Positions 9,943-17,611 of a stretch of DNA of 64,000 nucleotides are shown piece by piece. The stretch is from Pirellulales bacterium. GTDB taxonomy: Bacteria > Planctomycetota > Planctomycetia > Pirellulales > Lacipirellulaceae. The first letter of the stretch is position 1. Every line of letters starts with the position of its first letter. The DNA is taken from positions 930,001 to 994,000 of the forward strand of contig JALHQZ010000001.1 of NCBI GenBank assembly GCA_022841705.1. The letters are read 5' to 3'. Made by a program: the position numbers and the translations under genes. The notes beneath the pieces were generated by a model. It searched no databases and was not told where the DNA came from. It saw nothing but the letters and a program-made list of their open reading frames with translations.

Positions 9943-10058
9943 TGTTCCGGGATCCTGGAAAAGCCACAAGTTCAGCGCGGCCTCTTACGCGCTGTCGCCA
10001 TGCTGTAGCGTAGGCGGAATGGCGGAGCGCGTCAAACTTTGCGGGTTGTAGCAGCGCC

Positions 10059-10126
10059 GTACGATGGGCTCCCAGCCCGTCGGGAAGCGGGTCCCCACCG
10101 CCCCACGGGCTAGGAGCCCATCGTAC
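10059..10126. repeat. Paired palindrome, family 1 copy B
   Basis: Inverted arms at 10059-10080 and 10105-10126 match with one mismatch (core TACGATGGGCTCCCAGCCCG) around a 24-base spacer. It lies between divergent genes, so here it cannot be a terminator of both neighbours. Confidence 0.85.
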
Positions 10127-10176
10127 GAACCGCGCACCTGCCGGAGGGGGCAAATCACGCCTAAACTACACGTCCC

Positions 10177-10800
10177 ATGCCCAACCAATCGCAGCTCGTC
10201 GGTCAGCTTTTGCAGTCGCTCGCGCGTGGCCAGCGCGGGAAGCGGCCGTCGAAGTGGATGTGGTTGCTGGTGATCGGCGTGGTGGCGTACGTGCTGATGG
10301 CGCCATGGATTGCCGCACGAACCGGCTGGAACTTGCCGACGCTCGCCGACCCGCCCGCGCGCAGCGAACGGCCCGTTGATCGTACGCCGCCGCAGGTGAG
10401 TGCCGATCTCGCGAAGCTGCTCACCAAAGTCGGCCGCGATGAGTTCGTCTCTCCCGCGGGCCTACACTACAGCCGCGGCAGCCAGCATGGTCATCGCCTC
10501 CGGCATCTGGAAGCCCACACCCGCGACGAACCCCATCGCGTTGGTTCCCACGGCGTTTACAATACGACCGACATCGCCAAGGTGATCCAGCTCATTGACG
10601 AAGCGTATCGCCAAGCGCGGCGCGGCGAGCGAACGCGAAAGGAATACGAAGAAGGCCGCGAAGTGTACCTCGTGAACCTTGGCCGCCCCATCGGCTACGT
10701 CGGCGGCGAATCGGGCGCCCGCCAAGGCAATCCCCCCGCGAAAAAGTTGCGCCTTGTGCTCGAAGGCGATCAAGTCATCACGGCGTTTCCGGTGAGGTAG
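10177..10800 (+). CDS. Membrane-anchored protein with BECR/EndoU-like nuclease domain (predicted)
   Basis: A 207-residue protein: short basic cytoplasmic tail, one transmembrane helix at about 27-45, a proline-rich linker, then a C-terminal domain. That domain has a His cluster HGHRLRHLEAHTRDEPHRVG (104-123), a GVY/helix segment, and the ending LRLVLEGDQVITAFPV. A His-rich start with a terminal strand reading 'VITAFP' is the layout of the barnase-EndoU-ColicinE5-RelE (BECR) fold used by many toxin RNases and housekeeping nucleases. Assignment is by motif only; the domain might be catalytic or merely BECR-shaped. No immunity gene is recognisable beside it. Confidence 0.6.
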   Translation: MPNQSQLVGQLLQSLARGQRGKRPSKWMWLLVIGVVAYVLMAPWIAARTGWNLPTLADPPARSERPVDRTPPQVSADLAKLLTKVGRDEFVSPAGLHYSRGSQHGHRLRHLEAHTRDEPHRVGSHGVYNTTDIAKVIQLIDEAYRQARRGERTRKEYEEGREVYLVNLGRPIGYVGGESGARQGNPPAKKLRLVLEGDQVITAFPVR

Positions 10801-10899
10801 ACGGGCAGCAGGCAGCCGGCAGAGGGCAGCAGGCAGTGATCGCAAACGCGACAAACGAGCATTCAACTCACAACTCACTAATCACGACTCACTCCCCCC

Positions 10900-11265
10900 A
10901 TGCTCCACCTCGGTTTCTGCAGCGTCTGCGGCACTGGCGCTCGGGCTCTACGCTCGTGCGGGGGGTGCGGCGCGATCGTGGTGCAGTGCGATGAGTGCGA
11001 CGCCGTGTGGACCTCAGCGAAAGTCACCGCCGCGCCGCTGTTTCTCAAGCAGCCGGATTTGCCCTGCCCGCATTGTGCGGCGCCACTCGCAACGCCGCCA
11101 AGCCATTGGGCAACCGCCGAAGAAGCGAGCGCTGCCCCGTGGGTGGCCGACGCCGTGGCCAGCGGCGCGATCACACTTTCTTCGGGCCATCCGTTCGGCG
11201 ACAATTCACCGCCAAGCGATTCGGCAGCAAGCGAAGCGTGGAACAAAGTCGACTTGAGCGAATGA
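10900..11265 (+). CDS. Zinc-ribbon-like small protein
   Basis: A 121-residue protein with three Cys pairs in its first 65 residues: CSVCG, CGGCG followed by CDEC, and CPHC. These are typical zinc-ribbon knuckles. The rest is Ala/Ser-rich and probably disordered. Its stop overlaps the start of the acyltransferase-like membrane gene (ATGA), so the two are co-translated. I do not recognise a specific family; a structural zinc-binding role is inferred. Confidence 0.72.
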   Translation: MLHLGFCSVCGTGARALRSCGGCGAIVVQCDECDAVWTSAKVTAAPLFLKQPDLPCPHCAAPLATPPSHWATAEEASAAPWVADAVASGAITLSSGHPFGDNSPPSDSAASEAWNKVDLSE

Positions 11266-12452
11266 ACACGCAATTGAAAACACCCGCAACGGGCCGACTC
11301 CTCTCGCTCGATGTCTACCGCGGCGGTACGATGCTGCTCTTGGCCGCGTGCGATCACTACGGCGACTGGGCGCGGAACATCGCCGCCGCCTACCCGCAGC
11401 AGCCGTGGCTGATGTCCTTGGCGCGGCAGTTCGAGCATGTCGAGTGGTCCGGCCTCGTACTGTGGGACATGATTCAGCCGTCGTTCATGTTCATGGTCGG
11501 CGTGGCGCTGGCATACTCGGCCGCCTCGCGCGCCCGGCGGGGCGATTCGCCGCGCAAAATCTTCGGACACGTAGTCTGGCGTGCGATAGCGCTCGTGCTC
11601 CTCGGCGTGTTCTTGCGGAGCGCCCATGCGCACAGCACCAATTGGACGCTGGAAGATGTCGTCTCGCAAATCGGCCTAGGGTATGTGCCGCTGTATCTCT
11701 TGTGGCGCGGCGGCGTGCGGGTGCAAGTCGCGGCGATCGTGGTGATCCTGGTCGGCTACTGGCTGTTCTTCGCGCTCTGGCCGCTGCCGGGCGAAGACTA
11801 CGACTACGCCGCGGTGAAAGGGGCCCCGTTCTTCACCGGATTCTTTGCCCACTGGAACATGAACTCCGGCCCCGCGCATTTCTTCGACCAGTGGCTGCTG
11901 AACCTGTTCCCCCGCGCCGAGCCCTTCATCGCGAACGACGGCGGCTACAATACGCTCAACTTCGTGCCGTCGCTCGCCACCATGCTCATGGGCTCACTCG
12001 CCGGCGGACTGCTGCAAAGCGAGCGTCCCGGCAAGCAGAAGCTCCTCACGCTGTTGGCGTGGGGCGTGGGCTTGTTTTGTCTCGGCTGGGCCCTGCATTA
12101 TCTCGGCATCTGCCCTGTGGTGAAGAAGCTCTGGACCCCGGCTTTTGCGCTGGCATCCGGCGGATTGTGCCTGGTGATTCTCGGCAGCCTGTACGGCATT
12201 GTTGACCTCGCCGGCTATCGCCGTGGCACTTTTCCCTTCGTGGTGGTTGGCATGAACCCGCTCGCCATCTACGTGCTGATGCACCTCATGGGCGGCTGGA
12301 TCATTCACACTCTCACCACCCATTTGGGCCCCGGACCGTTCCTGATTTTCGGCGAACCTTATGAGCTGTTCTTAAAAAACCTTGCAATTGGCGCCATCTT
12401 GTGGCTAATCTGCTGGTGGATGTATCGCCGCCAGATTTTCCTTCGGCTCTGA
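11262..12452 (+). CDS. Acyltransferase-like membrane protein (HGSNAT/DUF5009 type)
   Basis: A 396-residue protein with about ten membrane helices. The N-terminal signature RLLSLDVYRGGTMLLLAACD and the following DMIQPSFMFMVGVALAYS match the DUF5009/DUF1624 group related to heparan-alpha-glucosaminide N-acetyltransferase, which moves acyl groups across the membrane to sugars. The ending FLKNLAIGAILWLICWWMYR is also family-like. The ATG overlaps the stop of the zinc-ribbon gene, and the alternative start 267 bases upstream reads through that gene in another frame. A role in modifying exported glycans is plausible. Confidence 0.85.
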   Translation: MNTQLKTPATGRLLSLDVYRGGTMLLLAACDHYGDWARNIAAAYPQQPWLMSLARQFEHVEWSGLVLWDMIQPSFMFMVGVALAYSAASRARRGDSPRKIFGHVVWRAIALVLLGVFLRSAHAHSTNWTLEDVVSQIGLGYVPLYLLWRGGVRVQVAAIVVILVGYWLFFALWPLPGEDYDYAAVKGAPFFTGFFAHWNMNSGPAHFFDQWLLNLFPRAEPFIANDGGYNTLNFVPSLATMLMGSLAGGLLQSERPGKQKLLTLLAWGVGLFCLGWALHYLGICPVVKKLWTPAFALASGGLCLVILGSLYGIVDLAGYRRGTFPFVVVGMNPLAIYVLMHLMGGWIIHTLTTHLGPGPFLIFGEPYELFLKNLAIGAILWLICWWMYRRQIFLRL

Positions 12453-12466
12453 CTTCTCGCCGCGCC

Positions 12467-13084
12467 ATGACAACCGACCCCGACGAAACCGACCGCGGCA
12501 GTGTCACGCACTGGATCGCCGATCTCAAAGACGGCGAAACGTCCGCCGCGCAGCGTGAATTGTGGGACCGCTACTTCCGCCGCTTGGTCCTCCTCGCCCG
12601 GATGAAACTCGGTGACGCCCCGCGCGGCGCCGAGGATGAAGAGGATGTTGCGCTCAGCGCACTCAACAGCGTTTTCCACGGCGCCCAGCAGCAGCGCTTC
12701 CCGCAGCTCAATGACCGCGGCAACCTATGGTCCCTACTCGCCAAAATCACCGCCCGCAAGGCGATCAACCAGCGCGAACGCCTGATGGCCCAAAAGCGCG
12801 GCGGCGGCAAAGTCGGCTCGCCGCCGATGGACCAAAGCGGCCGCTACTTGGAGCAAATTGACGACGAGCTCAGCCCCGAGTTCCTAGTGGCCATGCGTGA
12901 AGAATGCGAACGCCTGATGGAGCTGCTGCCCGATGAAACGCTCCGCCTCATCGCCCGCCGCAAACTCGAGGGCTACACCAGCGCCGAGATCGCCACCGAA
13001 CTCGACGTGGTCGAACGCACCATCGAACGCAAACTCGGCCTGATCCGCGCGGCGTGGGGAGACTCATCAGCCGCTGGGCGCTAG
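12467..13084 (+). CDS. ECF-type RNA polymerase sigma factor
   Basis: A 205-residue sigma factor of the planctomycete ECF group. Region 2 covers roughly residues 15-95 (LWDRYFRRLVLLARMKLG, DEEDVALSALNSVF, NLWSLLAKITARKAINQRER) and region 4 roughly 135-200 (LLPDETLRLIARRKLEGYTS, EIATELDVVERTIERKLGLI, a helix-turn-helix). It starts 14 bases after the acyltransferase stop and may be in that transcript. No anti-sigma factor or dedicated protein kinase lies next to it, which often happens in this ECF group. Confidence 0.92.
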   Translation: MTTDPDETDRGSVTHWIADLKDGETSAAQRELWDRYFRRLVLLARMKLGDAPRGAEDEEDVALSALNSVFHGAQQQRFPQLNDRGNLWSLLAKITARKAINQRERLMAQKRGGGKVGSPPMDQSGRYLEQIDDELSPEFLVAMREECERLMELLPDETLRLIARRKLEGYTSAEIATELDVVERTIERKLGLIRAAWGDSSAAGR

Positions 13085-13192
13085 CCCCCGGTCGTGCAAA
13101 ACGCGGTGTGCATTCAATACGCAGGCAATATCGTCACCAACGACCGGGGCCAGTTAAAACTAACACTGCCGCCCGGCGGCTGATGGTCCGCC

Positions 13193-15118
13193 CTAAAGCA
13201 TCTCGCCTTTCCACCGCACGAACCCTTCAATCGCCTCGTACTCCGCGAGGCCCAGCTTGTCGTACAGCTCCGCGGTAGCGTGGTTGCGGTCTTCGGCGCG
13301 CTGCCAGAACTCGCGCGGGTCCGGTCCGGGGAACAGCGCCTTGTCTTTTTGCGATTGGTGTTTGAAGATCGCCACGCGTTTGCGCATCAGTTCCTGTGGG
13401 CTAATCGGCACGGCCATTTCAATTTGGTGCGGACCCCATTCTTGCCACGCGCCGCGGTACAGCCACACTTGGCAGTCGGGGTACCAATCGTCGCCGGCTA
13501 CTTGGTTGCACGCTTGGAGGATTGCGCTCAAACACACCCGGTGCGTGCCGTGCGGGTCCGAAAGATCGCCTGCCGCATACACTTGGTGTGGCCGAATCTT
13601 CCGTAACAGTTCCACCGTGATGCGAATGTCCTCGTCACCCAGCGGTTTCTTCCGCACACGGCCCGTTTCGTAGAACGGCATATCCATGAAGTGCAATTGC
13701 TCCTCAGGGATGCCGCAGCACCGCGTCGCGGAACGCGCTTCGCACCGGCGGATGAGGCCCTTGATGTACTGCACCTCGGGGCTATCTACCTGTCCCGGCG
13801 CCTTGTGCTTGATGAACTCATCGATGTGCGATTCCAGTTCCGCGGTTCGCTCCGGATTGATGTTGAAATGCCGGTTGAACTCTGCACTGAACTCGGCGAA
13901 GCGGAGCGCATCGTCATCGAACACCGCAATGTTGCCCGACGTTTGGTATGCGACATGCACCTGGTGCCCCTGATCGACCAGCCGAATGAGCGTGCCGCCC
14001 ATGCTGATTACGTCATCATCGGGGTGCGGTGAAAAAATCAGCACCCGCTTCGGGAAGATGTGGTCACCGGCCCGGCTGCGGTCGCCCGGCTGTTTCGCAT
14101 GTTCCGGCTTGCCCCCCGGCCAACCGGTGATGGTGGCCTGCAAGCCGCGGAAGACCTTCAGGTTCAAGTCGTACGCCGGCCCGTGCGAGGCGAGCAAATC
14201 TTGTAGGCCCTCTTCGTTGTAATCCTCGGTGGTCAGTTTGAGGAGCGGTTTATTGAGCTTCGTCGCGAGCCAAATCACCGCTTTGCGAACCAGTTCATCA
14301 TTCCAATCGACCGCCCCAAAAATCCACGGCTGGATCCGCCGCGTGAGCCCCGCGGCCGCCGCTTCGTCGAGCACGAACTGCGCGTTCGGATGCTGCTGCA
14401 AGAAACTGGCCGCCACAATGGTCGAGATTTCCCCTTCCACCGCTTGCGCCACAATCCGCGATTTGCCTTCGCCGAACGCCATCAGCACCACTTGGCGAGC
14501 GTCGAGAATCGTGCCGACCCCCATGGTGATCGCCCGCCGCGGGACGTTCTCTTCGCCAAAGAAATCGCTCGCCGCATCGCGCCGGGTCACGCGGTCGAGC
14601 GTGATGAGCCGAGTGCGGCTTCCCTTGCCGGAGCCCGGTTCGTTGAATCCGATGTGCCCCGTGCGGCCGATGCCCAGAATCTGAAGATCGATTCCACCCG
14701 CCGCGGCAATCTTCCGTTCGTACTGTTGGCAGTAATCCGCCACATCTTCCGCGGGCAGCGTCCCATTCGGCACGTTGGCGTTCTCGGGAAGGATGTCAAT
14801 ATGGTCGAACAAATGCTCCCGCATGAACCGCACGTAGCTTTGCAGCTCTTCGGGCTGCATGGGGAAGTATTCGTCCAAGTTGAACGTGACCACGTTCTTG
14901 AACGACAGACCTTCCTGCTGATGCATCCGCACCAGTTCGCCGTACACCCCAGTCGGCGTACTGCCAGTGGCCAGTCCCAACACGCAGGTCCGCCCCTCCG
15001 CCTGCCGCACCCGAATGAGCGACGCAATCTGCAGCGCCACGGCGCGGCTCGCATCCCCCGCATCGCGGAAGATTCGGCAAGGGATTTTTTCAACATCAGA
15101 CAGCGATTGGGGATTCAT
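13193..15118 (-). CDS. nagB: Glucosamine-6-phosphate deaminase fused to PIG-L-type deacetylase domain
   Basis: A 641-residue two-domain protein. Residues about 15-280 are NagB: GLATGSTPTGVYGELVRMHQ, NLDEYFPM, GIGRTGHIGFNEPGS and MGVGTILDARQVVLMAFG are diagnostic; it converts glucosamine-6-phosphate to fructose-6-phosphate and ammonia. Residues about 375-641 carry LIFSPHPDDDVISMGGTLIR and SDPHGTHRVCL, the Zn-binding motifs of the PIG-L/LmbE deacetylase fold. Usual bacterial NagB is about 260 residues; this long form is known from Bacteroidetes and planctomycetes. I start at ATG 15118 because the longer frame needs a TTG. Likely role in amino-sugar recycling. Confidence 0.93.
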   Translation of the reverse strand: MNPQSLSDVEKIPCRIFRDAGDASRAVALQIASLIRVRQAEGRTCVLGLATGSTPTGVYGELVRMHQQEGLSFKNVVTFNLDEYFPMQPEELQSYVRFMREHLFDHIDILPENANVPNGTLPAEDVADYCQQYERKIAAAGGIDLQILGIGRTGHIGFNEPGSGKGSRTRLITLDRVTRRDAASDFFGEENVPRRAITMGVGTILDARQVVLMAFGEGKSRIVAQAVEGEISTIVAASFLQQHPNAQFVLDEAAAAGLTRRIQPWIFGAVDWNDELVRKAVIWLATKLNKPLLKLTTEDYNEEGLQDLLASHGPAYDLNLKVFRGLQATITGWPGGKPEHAKQPGDRSRAGDHIFPKRVLIFSPHPDDDVISMGGTLIRLVDQGHQVHVAYQTSGNIAVFDDDALRFAEFSAEFNRHFNINPERTAELESHIDEFIKHKAPGQVDSPEVQYIKGLIRRCEARSATRCCGIPEEQLHFMDMPFYETGRVRKKPLGDEDIRITVELLRKIRPHQVYAAGDLSDPHGTHRVCLSAILQACNQVAGDDWYPDCQVWLYRGAWQEWGPHQIEMAVPISPQELMRKRVAIFKHQSQKDKALFPGPDPREFWQRAEDRNHATAELYDKLGLAEYEAIEGFVRWKGEML

Positions 15119-15198
15119 TGGTAGGAATGGTTTAAGGACGTAGTTCAGCAAATTTAAATCGTTAGCCGCGATGCGCTAGCGGAGAGGGTGAAAAACTA

Positions 15199-15358
15199 AC
15201 CACAGAGAGCACGGAGGAAGCACAGAGGGAAGAATAAATGAGGAAAGATCGCAACCGGTCATCTCCGCTTGTTCATTTGTAATTCCAGGGTCGAACGACC
15301 AAGCCAAAACGACCAAGAATCTCTCCCCTCTCTGTGCTTCCTCTGTGTTCTCTGTGGT
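15199..15358. repeat. Long inverted repeat with CACAGAG-type arms
   Basis: Arms at 15199-15230 and 15327-15358 are complementary over about 30 bases with few mismatches, built from repeated CACAGAG/CACGGAG words, around a 96-base spacer. It lies in the non-coding stretch 15119-15942, which has no credible gene. Confidence 0.8.
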
Positions 15359-15754
15359 AAATCCCTCTCTTACCAGCGAGAACCAGCGCGAAACCTCCAG
15401 TTTACCCTATGACACCCCCCTTCATCGACCGCCCCAAGTGTGTGGTTGCGCACAACGGGTGCTCCGTTTGCGCGAAATCGTGAGGGTCAACCGCTCCCCG
15501 CCGCATTTGTCGCTCGGATTCTGGGGAGGACAGCACAGGGCTTCGACTCTCCCCGGTTATTCGCCGTGAGCAGTGGAGCTTGACCGTGGCTAATAGAGGC
15601 TCAGTACCACAGCAACGTAACGCGGGTCGCTAAGATCACGACTTTTTCACTTCGATCCAGCCGGCATTCCCGCGTTCGAGAAAACACTGTCAGCGGCAAA
15701 ACGTAGCCACCCCCTGTCAAGCCCAAATTGTAGCCACCCCCCCGATCGGTAAAT

Positions 15755-15770
15755 TGTTTCACGTGAAACA
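15755..15770. promoter_or_regulatory. parS: parS site 1 (ParB-binding)
   Basis: TGTTTCACGTGAAACA is an exact match to the bacterial parS consensus and is the core of a 22-bp perfect palindrome at 15752-15773. ParB/Spo0J loads here for chromosome segregation. Confidence 0.93.
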
Positions 15771-15791
15771 ATTCACGGCGGGAAAGCAAAT

Positions 15792-15807
15792 TGTTCCACG
15801 TGGAACA
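15792..15807. promoter_or_regulatory. parS: parS site 2 (ParB-binding, C/G variant)
   Basis: TGTTCCACGTGGAACA is a perfect 16-bp palindrome differing from the canonical parS only at the symmetric fifth position, which the consensus TGTTNCACGTGAAACA tolerates in one half. It follows site 1 by 37 bases. Confidence 0.85.
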
Positions 15808-15850
15808 TTTTCTTTGAGCCGGGGCGCGCGAGAAAGCGGAGCTGACAACT

Positions 15851-15866
15851 TGTTCCACGTGGAACA
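15851..15866. promoter_or_regulatory. parS: parS site 3 (ParB-binding, C/G variant)
   Basis: Second copy of TGTTCCACGTGGAACA, 59 bases after site 2. Like site 1, it is followed immediately by ATTCACGGCGG, indicating that the cluster arose by local duplication. Confidence 0.85.
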
Positions 15867-15893
15867 ATTCACGGCGGAACCCAACGACGAAAT

Positions 15894-15909
15894 TGTTTCA
15901 CGTGAAACA
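15894..15909. promoter_or_regulatory. parS: parS site 4 (ParB-binding)
   Basis: Second exact TGTTTCACGTGAAACA, core of a 22-bp perfect palindrome at 15891-15912, 43 bases after site 3. The cluster ends about 30 bases before the stop codon of the coiled-coil gene. Confidence 0.93.
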
Positions 15910-15942
15910 ATTTTCGCGCCCTAATCCTAACCCCGCTCAGCA

Positions 15943-17313
15943 TCAGAATCTGTAATAAGCCGACCGCGGCCGGAACTTCGCCTTATCGTCGGTCGCTTTG
16001 AAATCCCGCGACCGCGCGCCGCTGCCAAGCACCACGGTGCGGTCCTCCGGACGATAGCCCATTTGGCTCAAGAACTCGTCCAGGGTAATGATCTCCACGC
16101 CCAGCGTGTTGGCCGCAGCGCTCATCTCTTGGTAGCTCTTCCGCAGCTTGCCTTGGTTGGGATCTTCGGGGGATTCGCCGAGCACCAGATAGCGGGTTTT
16201 GACATCGAGTTCGCCTTCGATTCCACCCTCTTCCGTCACAATCGCGTCGATCACACCGCCGTTCAGGGCGATCAGGTCTTTCGCTTGCTGCAAGTCCGGT
16301 CGGCCATCGCCGTCGATATCGATCACACCGGTCAAAGCAAACCGCAAGGCTTTCCCGCGTTGCCAAACTTGGCTGTAAATCTTGTCACCCGGCAGGATGG
16401 GATTTCGTGGATCATCGTTCGTGATCCGAGCTTCAGCTTCGTGATCGCCCAAGATTCGGGTGACTTCCAGGCTTCCCTTCTTCACCGTTTTGCCGGCGTC
16501 GGTTTGGTCCGATTCAAACACGCTAAACGTGATTTGCCGCCGTAGTGAATCCTCCGAACCAAGGTCCAACCACACCACGCCGTTCCGCTGATCGACATAC
16601 GTTACGGCGCCATCGGCCGTTTCAAAGCTGGGGGATTCTTGCTTGCGTTCTTCCAAGAGAATGTTCTTCGCCCGCTCGCTTTGCGTGAGTTGTTCCTGCG
16701 CCGCTTCGCTCTTCGCAACCGCCTCGGCCAATTGCTTTTCAAACTCCGCCTTGTTCTTGTCGAGCGACGCCAACAATTCACGCTGCTTCGCCTCAAGATC
16801 TTCGCGGTCGGTGCTGAACTTGTTCCGCTCGGCTGCCGCGTCCTGTTCCAACTGCGTGAGCTTCTGCTGGAACTGTTTGATCTGGGCTTCCTTCTCCGCT
16901 TCCACGGCTGAGAGCCGCGTGCGGAGTTCTTGCTCGCGACCCTTCGAGTCCGAGAGCTGCGTCGCGAGGCCGGCGTTGTCGGTCCACATCTTATCGACAA
17001 TCACCCGATACTTGCGGGTCGGTTCGTCGTAGTTGGCCATGTATTTCTTTTGGTCTTCTTCGTACTGCTTCGTGACGACGTCGAGACTGTCGTTCTCGCC
17101 CAGGCCGATCATGGTCTTCAGCGCGGTTGCCTCTTGCTGCCAGTTGCCGGCGCTGGTGCGGAGGCCATCCATCTCTGTCTTCTGCGCCGCGATTTGCGCG
17201 TTAGCGTCCGCGTAACTCTTCCAGCCCATGTACGTGGCGGCCGCGAGCAGCACGATTAGCACCGCTGAGATGATGAGGCCGATTTGCAGATTTTGATCGG
17301 GACGAGCAGCCAT
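15943..17313 (-). CDS. Membrane-anchored coiled-coil protein with BRCT-like C-terminus
   Basis: A 456-residue protein. An N-terminal transmembrane helix (about 8-30, IGLIISAVLIVLLAAATYMG) is followed by a long Glu/Lys/Gln-rich coiled coil (about 30-235), a beta-rich middle domain (VTYVDQRNGVVWLDLGSEDS), and a C-terminal domain at about 325-425 with GGVIDAIVTEEGG, TRYLVLGESP and LGVEIITLDEFLSQMGY. The last blocks have the order and spacing of a BRCT domain (G-G, T-x-Y-L-V-x-G, W/F-L). No known family is recognised. Start chosen at MAARPDQN, just before the membrane span. It is divergent from polA and next to the parS cluster. Confidence 0.78.
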   Translation of the reverse strand: MAARPDQNLQIGLIISAVLIVLLAAATYMGWKSYADANAQIAAQKTEMDGLRTSAGNWQQEATALKTMIGLGENDSLDVVTKQYEEDQKKYMANYDEPTRKYRVIVDKMWTDNAGLATQLSDSKGREQELRTRLSAVEAEKEAQIKQFQQKLTQLEQDAAAERNKFSTDREDLEAKQRELLASLDKNKAEFEKQLAEAVAKSEAAQEQLTQSERAKNILLEERKQESPSFETADGAVTYVDQRNGVVWLDLGSEDSLRRQITFSVFESDQTDAGKTVKKGSLEVTRILGDHEAEARITNDDPRNPILPGDKIYSQVWQRGKALRFALTGVIDIDGDGRPDLQQAKDLIALNGGVIDAIVTEEGGIEGELDVKTRYLVLGESPEDPNQGKLRKSYQEMSAAANTLGVEIITLDEFLSQMGYRPEDRTVVLGSGARSRDFKATDDKAKFRPRSAYYRF

Positions 17314-17611
17314 GCGATTCCTTACGCGAATGAGTTCGCAGCAGTTCAGTCGAAAGCCAACAGGAAGTCCGCAGCCCCGATTTTTCCGGGGTTTGGACCT
17401 AAATTGAGAATAGTTATGGGCCTCTGGGGTGTCAACGAACGGAGGGGTTGGGGAGCAGGGACTAGGGGTTGGGGATTCCGATTCGCGCGAGTTTTGCCGA
17501 TTCGGCCGGTAATTCGGGTGAATAAACGCCGGTCGAGACACTTGGTATAACTCAACAGCCCGGCGATTCTGCGTTCTTCGTTCATCATTCACCGTTCATC
17601 ATTTTCCCCCC

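Noticed and set aside
10995..11261. N-terminal extension of the acyltransferase-like gene
   Set aside because: It lies wholly inside the zinc-ribbon gene in another frame and is rich in Arg, as expected for a shadow frame.
15601..15867. Minus-strand frame of 88 codons across the parS cluster
   Set aside because: It reads palindromic parS DNA (repeated FHVEQ/FHVKQ words) and has no protein-like composition or ribosome site.
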